A stretch of 64,000 nucleotides of DNA from Georgenia wutianyii. GTDB lineage: Bacteria > Actinomycetota > Actinomycetes > Actinomycetales > Actinomycetaceae. Location: assembly GCF_006349365.1 (NCBI RefSeq), contig NZ_CP040899.1, forward strand, positions 1,612,001 through 1,676,000, read 5' to 3'. Shown one piece after another: positions 22,003 through 29,137 of this stretch; within the stretch, counting starts at the first letter, position 1; each line of letters opens with the position of its first letter. The notes beneath the pieces were generated by a model. That model worked only from the letters and a program-made list of their open reading frames with translations. It made no database searches and had not been told where the DNA came from. The position numbers and the translations under genes were made by a program.

Positions 22003-22266
22003 GTGAAAACCTTCGACGACCTCTTCGCCGAGCTGCGGCACAAGGCAGACACCCGCCCCGAGGGATCGGGCACCGTCGCGCAGCTGGACGCCGGGATCCA
22101 TGCGATCGGCAAGAAGATCGTCGAGGAGGCCGCCGAGGTGTGGATGGCCGCCGAGCACGAGGGCGAGGACGCGACGGCGCTGGAGATCTCCCAGCTGCTC
22201 TACCACGTCCAGGTCCTCATGATCGCTCGCGGCGTCAGCCTCGAGGACGTCTACCGCAAGCTCTGA
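22003..22266 (+). CDS. hisE: Phosphoribosyl-ATP pyrophosphatase
   Basis: 87 aa all-helical enzyme of the second histidine step. The MazG-like metal motif is [18 protein letters not shown] start lies 7 nt after TATCCT (21990-21995), so it is probably leaderless; the upstream gene ends 53 nt before. hisG follows after 20 nt, the usual actinobacterial hisE-hisG pair, with the rest of the his genes elsewhere. Confidence 0.94.
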   Translation: MKTFDDLFAELRHKADTRPEGSGTVAQLDAGIHAIGKKIVEEAAEVWMAAEHEGEDATALEISQLLYHVQVLMIARGVSLEDVYRKL

Positions 22267-22286
22267 CCAGACCACCCGGAGAACCT

Positions 22287-23129
22287 GTGCTGCGTATCGC
22301 CGTCCCCAACAAGGGCTCGCTGTCCGAGCCCGCCATCGAGATGCTCGCCGAGGCGGGCTACCGCCGTCGCCGCGACCGTGAGCTCGTCCTCGCCGACCCC
22401 GCCAACGACGTCGAGTTCTTCTTCCTGCGCCCCCGCGACATCGCCGTCTACGTCGGCCACGGCACCGTGGACGTCGGCATCACCGGCCGCGACCTGCTCC
22501 TCGACTCCGGGACCACCGCCGTCGAGCACCGCCCGCTCGGCTTCGCCCGCTCGACGTTCCGCTTCGCCGCGCCCGCCGGGGCGATCACGCGGGTGGAGGA
22601 TCTCGCCGGCACGCGCGTGGCCACGAGCTACGACGTCCTCGTGGCGAACTACCTCGCCGAGCGCGGCGTCGAGGCGGAGGTCGTCCACCTCGACGGCGCC
22701 GTGGAGTCCTCGGTGCAGCTCGGCATCGCCGACGCCGTCGCCGACGTCGTCGAGACCGGCTCCACCCTGCGCGCCGCCGGCCTGGAGGTCTTCGGGGACC
22801 CGATCCTGCAGTCCGAGGCCGTGCTCATCCGGCCCGCGAGCCGCCCCGCCGGGCCCGCCGTCGACGTCCTGGACCGGCGCCTGCAGGGCGTGCTCGTCGC
22901 CCGCCGCTACGTCCTCATGGACTACGACGTGCCGGTCGAGCACGTGGAGAAGGCCGTGGCCGTGACCCCCGGCCTGGAGTCCCCGACCGTCTCCCCGCTG
23001 CACGACGGCAACTGGCGCGCGGTGCGCGCCATGGTCCGCCGCGAGGACGCCAACCGGGTGATGGACGAGCTCTACGACGTCGGCGCGCGGGCGATCATCG
23101 TCACCTCCATCCACGCCTCGCGGTTGTGA
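22287..23129 (+). CDS. hisG: ATP phosphoribosyltransferase (long form)
   Basis: 280 aa. First enzyme of histidine synthesis. The catalytic part shows [18 protein letters not shown] and the PRPP-binding [11 protein letters not shown]. The C-terminal ~75 residues, from about 205, form the ACT-like histidine-sensing domain of the long HisG, so no HisZ partner is needed. GTG start is preceded by CCGGAGAA. The stop overlaps the next gene (GTGA). Confidence 0.95.
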   Translation: MLRIAVPNKGSLSEPAIEMLAEAGYRRRRDRELVLADPANDVEFFFLRPRDIAVYVGHGTVDVGITGRDLLLDSGTTAVEHRPLGFARSTFRFAAPAGAITRVEDLAGTRVATSYDVLVANYLAERGVEAEVVHLDGAVESSVQLGIADAVADVVETGSTLRAAGLEVFGDPILQSEAVLIRPASRPAGPAVDVLDRRLQGVLVARRYVLMDYDVPVEHVEKAVAVTPGLESPTVSPLHDGNWRAVRAMVRREDANRVMDELYDVGARAIIVTSIHASRL

Positions 23130-23584
23130 CGGTCCCGGCCGAGCTGCTCCGCCCGTTCCGCCCCCGGGCGGCGCGCTGGGTGGCCTCGGTCCTCCTCGTC
23201 CTCGTCGTGGCCGCGCTGCCGGTCCTGCTCGTCGTCCTGTCGGCCGCGGGGCTGGAGATGTCGTGGCCCGACCGCTACGGCGCGTTCCTCATCGCGGCCG
23301 TGCTGGCCTGGGTGTGCTTCCGGCAGGCGCGGGTGCGGGCCACCCCCGACGACGCCGGCCTCACCGTGCGCAACGTCGTGCGCACCCGCCGTCTGGAGTG
23401 GGCACAGGTGGTGGCGGTGCGCTTCGGCCCCAACCACCCGTGGGCGCAGCTCGACCTCGCCGACGGCACCACGCTGCCGGTCATGGCGGTCCAGACCGCC
23501 GACGGCGCCCACGGGCGCAAGGAGGCAGGGCGGCTGGCGGCCCTCGTCCAGCTGCACGAGCCGGGCGAGCCGCCAGCGCGCTGA
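23126..23584 (+). CDS. PH-domain-like membrane protein
   Basis: 152 aa. Two membrane helices (about residues 20-40 and 50-66) are followed by a PH-like beta domain: [25 protein letters not shown] with the Trp typical of bacterial PH_6 proteins. Function unknown; often found after hisG in actinobacteria, here overlapping its stop, so it is cotranscribed. Convergent with the DUF3866 gene; the palindrome GCTGAGGCCTCAGC (23580-23593) spans both stop codons. Confidence 0.75.
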   Translation: MTVPAELLRPFRPRAARWVASVLLVLVVAALPVLLVVLSAAGLEMSWPDRYGAFLIAAVLAWVCFRQARVRATPDDAGLTVRNVVRTRRLEWAQVVAVRFGPNHPWAQLDLADGTTLPVMAVQTADGAHGRKEAGRLAALVQLHEPGEPPAR

Positions 23585-23588
23585 GGCC

Positions 23589-24695
23589 TCAGCCGAGCAG
23601 GGCGGCCGCGTGCACGCCCGCGGCGGCGGAGGCGAGGAACGCCGCCTCGTCCTCGTCCAGGCCCCGGCCCATGGTCGACAGGCGCACGGGGGAGTCCTCC
23701 AGCGCCGCGCGCAGCCCCTCGACGGGCACCTCGACGAGCCGGTGGCGGCCCGTGGGCGCGCCCAGCTCCCGGGCCTGCTCGCGCACGAGGTCCCACGGCT
23801 CACCCGGTCCCACGGGCACGACGACGTCCGCCGGGCAGAGGGCGACCCGCCCGTAGGCGGTGAGCGAGTGGTGGGACACGCCGCGGTGCCGCTCGCGCGG
23901 GTCGGCCGCGGAGACGCGCAGCGCGGCCACCGGGCGCCCGCCGAGGACGGCGGCGGCGTTGAGCGCCTCCCCGGCGGCGACGCCCGAGAAGCCCCACCGG
24001 GTGCCGGTCCCGAGGTTGCCCGGGCCCTGGGTGAGGACGACGACGTCCGCGCCGACGACGTGCCGCGCGGCGAGCAGGGCGGTGTGGACGTTGACCGCCT
24101 CGTGGTCACCGCCGAACGCCTGCCCCGCGGTGACGGTCGCGGTGAGCCACCCCGCCTCGCGCAGGGTGGCCACCGAGCGGGAGAACGCGAGCGGCAGGGC
24201 GCCGCCGTCGGTCATGACGTAGGCGACCCTCGGCGCCGGTGCGCCGTCCCGGGCCCTGGCACGCAGCCCGGCGAGCACGGCCGGCAGCGCCGAGTGCAGG
24301 TCGGCGACGACGACCGGCATCCCGGCGACGTCGTCGGCGTCGCGCAGCCGCTCGTGCCACGGCGACTCCTGCTCGTCGACGCCGAGGAGCATCGGCTGCA
24401 GCGGTGTGTACCGGGCCTTGACGACGTGACCGGGGCCGGGGGGAGGGTCGGCCGGCAGCCGGTCGGGGATGCCCGCGACCATCGCGTAGCCGCCGGTGCC
24501 CAGCCCGCGCAAGAGCGCGGAGACGGTGAGGAGCACCCGGTCCCCGGGCCGCGGCTCCCCGACGAGCGCGGGGTAGGCCAGGGCGCGCACCTGCGTGCGC
24601 CCGCCGGCCGGCTCCTCGAGGTCGACCTCGAGCTCGACCGCGCCGGCCCATCGGCCACGCACCGTCCGCACCACACCGCCACGCCAGGAGATCAC
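23589..24695 (-). CDS. DUF3866 family protein
   Basis: 368 aa with the start GTG 24695. Family members begin ISWRGGVV-like, and TAGCGT (minus strand, 24708-24703) sits 7 nt upstream, giving a leaderless transcript. An open frame continues to 24782 but would cross the pafB promoter. Soluble protein with Gly-rich motifs (YVMTDGGALPLAFS, VVLTQGPGNLGTGT, HHSLTAYGRV). Function unknown. The family recurs in actinobacteria, here divergent from pafB. Confidence 0.82.
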   Translation of the reverse strand: MISWRGGVVRTVRGRWAGAVELEVDLEEPAGGRTQVRALAYPALVGEPRPGDRVLLTVSALLRGLGTGGYAMVAGIPDRLPADPPPGPGHVVKARYTPLQPMLLGVDEQESPWHERLRDADDVAGMPVVVADLHSALPAVLAGLRARARDGAPAPRVAYVMTDGGALPLAFSRSVATLREAGWLTATVTAGQAFGGDHEAVNVHTALLAARHVVGADVVVLTQGPGNLGTGTRWGFSGVAAGEALNAAAVLGGRPVAALRVSAADPRERHRGVSHHSLTAYGRVALCPADVVVPVGPGEPWDLVREQARELGAPTGRHRLVEVPVEGLRAALEDSPVRLSTMGRGLDEDEAAFLASAAAGVHAAALLG

Positions 24696-24772
24696 CCACC
24701 GCACGCTACCCGTGCCCGGCACTCGGCCGCGTCCGCGCGGGGAACCGCACTCTTGCGGATACCGTGGAGAAC

Positions 24773-25744
24773 GTGGTGACACGTGTGGACCCGGCGGAGC
24801 GGCTGCTCGACCTGCTCATCGCACTGCGGCACGCCCAGGGGCGGCTGACCAAGTCGGCGATCCGCGCCTCGGTCAACGGCTACCGCGACGCCGCCAACGA
24901 CGTCGCCTTCGAGCGGATGTTCGAGCGGGACAAGGACCTCCTTCGCCAGCTCGGCGTGCCGATCGTCACCGACGTCGACCCCGTCCACGAGGACGCCGTG
25001 GGGTACCGGCTCGACACCGCCGGCTACGAGCTGCCCGAGGTCACCTTCACCGCCGCAGAGATCGGCGTGCTCTCCCTCGCGGCCACCGTGTGGCAGGACG
25101 CCCACCTCCACGGCTCGGCGCACCGCGGGCTCACCAAGCTGCGCGTCGTCGCCGAGGGCGCCGAGCCGGACGCCCACCTCGGCGTCGCGCTGCGGGTCCA
25201 GGCGTCCGAGACCGCGCTGGCACCGCTCCTGGACGCCATCGCCGCCCGCCAGGCGGTGACCTTCACCTACCGGGCTGCTTCCACCGGCCAGGAGACCCGC
25301 CGCCACGTCCAGCCGTGGCGGCTGCTCTCGCGCGACCGCGGCTGGTACCTCCTGGGCCACGACGTCGACCGGGACGCCGCTCGCCTGTTCCGGCTCTCGC
25401 GGGTGGTCGGCTCAGTCCGCGCCACCGGCCCCACCGGCGCCTTCACCGTGCCCGACCACGACGCGCAGGCCCTGCTCGCCGGCGGCGCCGGCGCCGTCGT
25501 CCGCGCCGTGCTCGCCGTCCTGCCCGAGCGCGGCCCCGCGCTGCGCGCCCGCGCCGTCGAGCGCCGAGGCGAGGTCGAGGGGCGCGACGTCCTCGTCGTC
25601 GAGACCGACGACGACGCCTCGCTCGCCGCGGAGGTCGCCTCCTACGGCGCCGCGGTGCTCGTCCTGGACCCGCCCGAGCTGCGCGAGCAGGTGCTGCGCA
25701 GGCTGCGGGCCGTCGCCGACCTGGGGGAGGCCGCCCGTGGCTGA
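24773..25744 (+). CDS. pafB: WYL-domain transcriptional regulator PafB
   Basis: 323 aa. N-terminal winged helix-turn-helix (RLLDLLIALRHAQGRLTKSA), central WYL domain with WYLLGHDVDRDAARLFRLSRV, and C-terminal WCX part. With PafC it activates the LexA-independent DNA damage response in mycobacteria. The GTG at 24773 is chosen because TACCGT (24760-24765) ends 7 nt before; GTGs at 24764 and 24776 are less likely. It overlaps pafC by 8 nt. No pafA, pup or proteasome gene is adjacent, unlike mycobacteria. Confidence 0.9.
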   Translation: MVTRVDPAERLLDLLIALRHAQGRLTKSAIRASVNGYRDAANDVAFERMFERDKDLLRQLGVPIVTDVDPVHEDAVGYRLDTAGYELPEVTFTAAEIGVLSLAATVWQDAHLHGSAHRGLTKLRVVAEGAEPDAHLGVALRVQASETALAPLLDAIAARQAVTFTYRAASTGQETRRHVQPWRLLSRDRGWYLLGHDVDRDAARLFRLSRVVGSVRATGPTGAFTVPDHDAQALLAGGAGAVVRAVLAVLPERGPALRARAVERRGEVEGRDVLVVETDDDASLAAEVASYGAAVLVLDPPELREQVLRRLRAVADLGEAARG

Positions 25745-26708
25745 GACCACCGGCGAGCGGCTCACCCGGCTGCTCGCCCTCATCGCCTACCTCGGGGACA
25801 ACCCGGGGGTGCCCGTCGCCGACGTCGCCGCCCACTTCCGGGTGAGCCCGCAGCAGATCGTCGCCGACGTCAACCTCCTGTGGGTCACCGGCACGCCCGG
25901 CTACCTGCCCGACGACCTCATCGACTTCGCCGCCGACGAGTACGACCGGCAGGTGCTCACCCTCACCAACCCGCGCGGCATGGACCGCCCGCTGCGTCTC
26001 GCGGCCCACGAGGCGCTGGCGCTGCTCGTCGCGCTCAAGCCGCTCGAGGCGCTGAGCGCCGAGGGCGGGATCGACGACGAGGTCCTGCGCAGCACGACCG
26101 CCAAGCTCACCGCCGCCGCCGGGGAGGCGGCGCGGGCCGCCGAGGCCGTCGACGTCCACGTGAGCGACGCGACCGCCGCCCTCGCCCCCGCCCGGCGCGC
26201 CATGGCCGAGGGACGCCGCCTGCACCTGCGGTACGTGTCGGCCGCCGACGTCGTCACCGAGCGGGACGTCGATCCCCTCGAGCTCGTGTGGGACGGCAGC
26301 CAGTGGTACCTGCGCGCCTGGTGCCACCGCGTCGACGGGCTGCGTCACTTCCGCCTGGACCGGGTGCTCGCCGCCGAGGTGCTCGACACCCCCGCGGCCC
26401 ACCAGCCGGAGTCCACCGGCCGTACCACCGAGCCCGAGCTGGACGAGGACGACCTCCTCGCCGAGCTCGAGCTCGCGCCCCGCGCGCGCTGGCTCGCCGA
26501 GCGCGTCCCCGTCGTCGACCAGGAGGACCTGCCCGACGGCGGGCTGCGGGTGCGGCTGCGTGTCGCCGACCCGGCGTGGCTGACCAACGTCGTCCTCGGG
26601 CTCGGCCCGGAGGTCCGCGCGGTCGCCCCACCGGAGCTCGCCGCCGCGGTCGCCGCCCGCGCGGCCGACGCCCTCGCCGCCTACGACGCCCTATCCTCGG
26701 CCTCATGA
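25737..26708 (+). CDS. pafC: WYL-domain transcriptional regulator PafC
   Basis: 323 aa. Same architecture as PafB: HTH (LLALIAYLGDNPGVPVADVA), WYL domain with QWYLRAWCHRVDGLRHFRLDRV, C-terminal WCX. The two proteins form a functional pair and are translationally coupled (8-nt overlap). The 3' end contains a TATCCT box (26692-26697), which lies 7 nt before the next start, so the downstream gene may also be transcribed on its own. Confidence 0.9.
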   Translation: MAETTGERLTRLLALIAYLGDNPGVPVADVAAHFRVSPQQIVADVNLLWVTGTPGYLPDDLIDFAADEYDRQVLTLTNPRGMDRPLRLAAHEALALLVALKPLEALSAEGGIDDEVLRSTTAKLTAAAGEAARAAEAVDVHVSDATAALAPARRAMAEGRRLHLRYVSAADVVTERDVDPLELVWDGSQWYLRAWCHRVDGLRHFRLDRVLAAEVLDTPAAHQPESTGRTTEPELDEDDLLAELELAPRARWLAERVPVVDQEDLPDGGLRVRLRVADPAWLTNVVLGLGPEVRAVAPPELAAAVAARAADALAAYDALSSAS

Positions 26709-27019
26709 CCTGGTGGCTGTGGCTCCTGCTCGTCCTCGTGGCCCTCGCCGTGTTCGCCGTCCTCGGCGTGCGGCTGTGGCACAAGGGCAAGGCCCTGTTC
26801 CGCGAGATGCAGGCGCTGTCCGAGGTGGGGGAGCGGCTCGCGGCGATCACCGGTGACGAGCCGCCCGCGCCGGTCGTCCTCCCGGGCTTCCTCGCCGGCC
26901 CCGCGGAGCTCGCCGAGGCGCGCCTCGCCCGTGCGCAGAACCTCGCCGCCCGGCGCGCCCGGCGCCACGACCGCGCGCAGACCGCCATCACCCGGTGGCG
27001 CCGTCTCGGGCTGCGCTGA
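26705..27019 (+). CDS. Small membrane-anchored protein upstream of tatA
   Basis: 104 aa. One N-terminal membrane helix (about residues 2-21), then a charged helical cytoplasmic part ending in Arg-rich RRARRHDRAQTAITRWRR. ATG overlaps the pafC stop (ATGA) and is 7 nt after TATCCT. Not recognised as a named family. It lies in the pafBC-tatAC interval. Confidence 0.7.
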   Translation: MTWWLWLLLVLVALAVFAVLGVRLWHKGKALFREMQALSEVGERLAAITGDEPPAPVVLPGFLAGPAELAEARLARAQNLAARRARRHDRAQTAITRWRRLGLR

Positions 27020-27068
27020 CCGACGCGCGTAGACTCAGGCTCACGGTCCCCGACCCCGAAGGCATGTC

Positions 27069-27386
27069 ATGAGACTCCAGTTCTGGCACATCGTCGTCCT
27101 CGTCCTGCTCATCGTCATCCTCTTCGGAGCGAAGCGGCTGCCCGACGTCGCCAGCAGCGTCGGCAAGTCGCTGAAGATCTTCAAGAAGGAGGTCACCGAC
27201 CTCACCCGCGAGGACGACGTGCCCGCCGGCACGACGACGACGACCACGCCCGCCGGCACGACGACGACCACGCCGACGCCCGTCGAGACGACCGTGCGCG
27301 ACGAGATGCGCCCGGAGTTCCGCCCCGGTGGCGACCCGGGCATCGCCCCCACCCCTCCGGGCGGCCCCGTCTCCGACCAGCGCTAG
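27069..27386 (+). CDS. tatA: Twin-arginine translocase subunit TatA
   Basis: 105 aa. One short membrane helix (residues about 6-20), the FGAKRLPDVASSVGKSLK amphipathic hinge region, then a flexible tail. The tail carries two Thr-rich blocks of the form AGTTTTTTP/AGTTTTTP (about residues 53-68) encoded by ACG/ACC runs, a likely length-variable repeat. Forms the translocation pore with TatC for folded proteins. Transcription probably starts near TAGACT at about 27029. TatB is not adjacent. Confidence 0.93.
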   Translation: MRLQFWHIVVLVLLIVILFGAKRLPDVASSVGKSLKIFKKEVTDLTREDDVPAGTTTTTTPAGTTTTTPTPVETTVRDEMRPEFRPGGDPGIAPTPPGGPVSDQR

Positions 27387-27401
27387 GAGCACGAGGACTC
27401 A

Positions 27402-28202
27402 GTGGCGCGGAGGAACAGGCCGCCCCGGGACCCCGAGGGCCGGATGCGGCTCGTCGAGCACATGCGCGAGCTGCGCCGCCGGGTGCTGCTCGCGATCGCC
27501 GGGCTCGCCGTCATGGCGGTGCCTGCGTGGTTCCTCTACGGACCCGTCTTCGACGCCCTGCAGGCGCCGATCGACGCGATCGACGACGCCGGGCTCAGCG
27601 CGGCGCTGAACTTCACCACGCCGGCCGCGGCGTTCGACATGCGCATCCGCGTGTCGCTCTGGCTCGCGGCCTTTCTGTCCAGCCCGTGGTGGCTCTACCA
27701 GGTCTGGGCCTACATCGCCCCGGGCCTCACCCGGCCGGAGAAGCGGCGCAGCCTCGCCTTCCTCGCCGCGGGCGTCCCGCTGTTCCTCGGCGGCGCGGCC
27801 CTCGCCTGGCTCGTCCTGCCCAACGCGGTGCGCGTGCTCACCGAGTTCACCCCCGAGGGCGCCATCAACTACATGCCGGCCACGGACTACGTCCGCTTCG
27901 TCATGAGGATCGTCCTCGCCTTCGGCATCGCCTTCCTGCTGCCGCTCATCATGGTGCTCGTCAACGCGCTCGGGATGCTCTCGGCCCGCTCCATGCTCGC
28001 CGGCTGGCGCTGGGCCGTCCTCGCCATCTTCGTCTTCGCCGGCATCGCGAGCCCCACTCCGGACCCGTGGACGATGATCGCCCTGGCCATCCCCATCTGC
28101 GCGCTGTACTTCGGGGCCGTGGGCATCGCCGCGCGGCACGACAGGCGGGTGGAGCGGCGGCGTGCCGAGCGTGACGCCGAGCTCCTCGGACCCCAGACGT
28201 GA
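27402..28202 (+). CDS. tatC: Sec-independent protein translocase TatC
   Basis: 266 aa, six membrane helices. The conserved N-terminal MRLVEHMRELRRRV, FTTPAAAFDMRIRVS and the WYLYQVW-like WWLYQVWAYIAPGLTRPEKR segment place it securely. It recognises twin-arginine signal peptides. GTG start 15 nt after the tatA stop. Its stop overlaps the next GTG (GTGA), linking it to the lipid kinase and helY, the same neighbours as in mycobacteria (tatC-helY). Confidence 0.95.
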   Translation: MARRNRPPRDPEGRMRLVEHMRELRRRVLLAIAGLAVMAVPAWFLYGPVFDALQAPIDAIDDAGLSAALNFTTPAAAFDMRIRVSLWLAAFLSSPWWLYQVWAYIAPGLTRPEKRRSLAFLAAGVPLFLGGAALAWLVLPNAVRVLTEFTPEGAINYMPATDYVRFVMRIVLAFGIAFLLPLIMVLVNALGMLSARSMLAGWRWAVLAIFVFAGIASPTPDPWTMIALAIPICALYFGAVGIAARHDRRVERRRAERDAELLGPQT

Positions 28203-29137
28203 CCGGCCGCGTCGGCGTGGTCTGCAACCCCACCGCGGGCCACGGGCGGGCGGCGCGCGCCCGCACCGCCGTCCTCGAGGGCCTGGCCGCGACGGGGCGT
28301 GAACCCGTCGACCTCACCGGTCGGCACTACGACGAGGCCCTCGCGGCCACCCGCTCCGCCCTGGCCGACGGGCTGGACGCCGTCGTCGTCGTCGGCGGGG
28401 ACGGGATGGTCCACCTCGGGGCGAACGTCGTCACCGGCACGAGCGTGCCGCTGGGCATCGTCGCCGTCGGCTCCGGCAACGACATCGCCGGCGCGCTCGG
28501 CCTGCCCGTCCACGACGTGCCCGCCTCCCTCGACCTCCTGCGCCGCACGCTCGGACAGGACGAGGGCACCCGGCTCCTGGACGCCGTGGCCGTGAGCACG
28601 CCCGGGCAGCGGCCCGACCGCTGGTACGTGAGCTCGCTGTGCGCCGGCCTGGACGCCGCCGTCGCCGATCATGCGGCCCGGCTGCGCTGGCCCCGCAGCG
28701 GCGGGCGGTACGTGCGGGCGATCTTCGCCGAGCTCGCCGCCTTCCGCCCCTACGGCTTCCGGATCACCGCGGACGGTGAGACCTGGGAGCAGGAGGCCAC
28801 CCTCGTCACGGTCTCCAACACCCCGCTGTTCGGCGGCGGCATGCGCGTGGCCCCCGACGCCGTGCCCGACGACGGGCTGCTCGACCTCGTCACCGCCCAC
28901 GGGCTGCCGCGCCACCAGGTCGTGCGGCTCTTCCCGCTGCTGTTCTCCGGCAAGCACGTCGACCACCCCGCCGTGCGCACGCGCCGGGTGCGCAGCGTCC
29001 GGATCGAGCCGCTCACCGACGTCGGCGCCAACCCGCCGATCGCGATCGTCGACGGCGAGCCGCTGCGCGCACTGCCGCTGCAGTGCGACGTCCACCCGCG
29101 CGCGCTGCGTGTCCTGGCGCCTAAGGTCGAGGCGTGA
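28199..29137 (+). CDS. Diacylglycerol/lipid kinase family protein
   Basis: 312 aa. DAGK catalytic domain with the nucleotide loop VVGGDGMVHLGANVV (the usual GGDGT is GGDGM), GSGNDIAGALG, and a C-terminal beta domain with GGGMRVAPDAVPDDGLLDL. Phosphorylates a lipid such as diacylglycerol, or a sphingosine- or polyprenol-type alcohol; the substrate cannot be set from sequence. Start GTG overlaps the tatC stop and its own stop overlaps helY. Confidence 0.87.
   Translation: MTGRVGVVCNPTAGHGRAARARTAVLEGLAATGREPVDLTGRHYDEALAATRSALADGLDAVVVVGGDGMVHLGANVVTGTSVPLGIVAVGSGNDIAGALGLPVHDVPASLDLLRRTLGQDEGTRLLDAVAVSTPGQRPDRWYVSSLCAGLDAAVADHAARLRWPRSGGRYVRAIFAELAAFRPYGFRITADGETWEQEATLVTVSNTPLFGGGMRVAPDAVPDDGLLDLVTAHGLPRHQVVRLFPLLFSGKHVDHPAVRTRRVRSVRIEPLTDVGANPPIAIVDGEPLRALPLQCDVHPRALRVLAPKVEA

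Noticed and set aside
27225..27290. Frameshift or misassembly in tatA Thr repeats
   Set aside because: The ACG/ACC run stays in frame and the C-terminal tail continues to a stop; Thr/Pro-rich TatA tails are tolerated.
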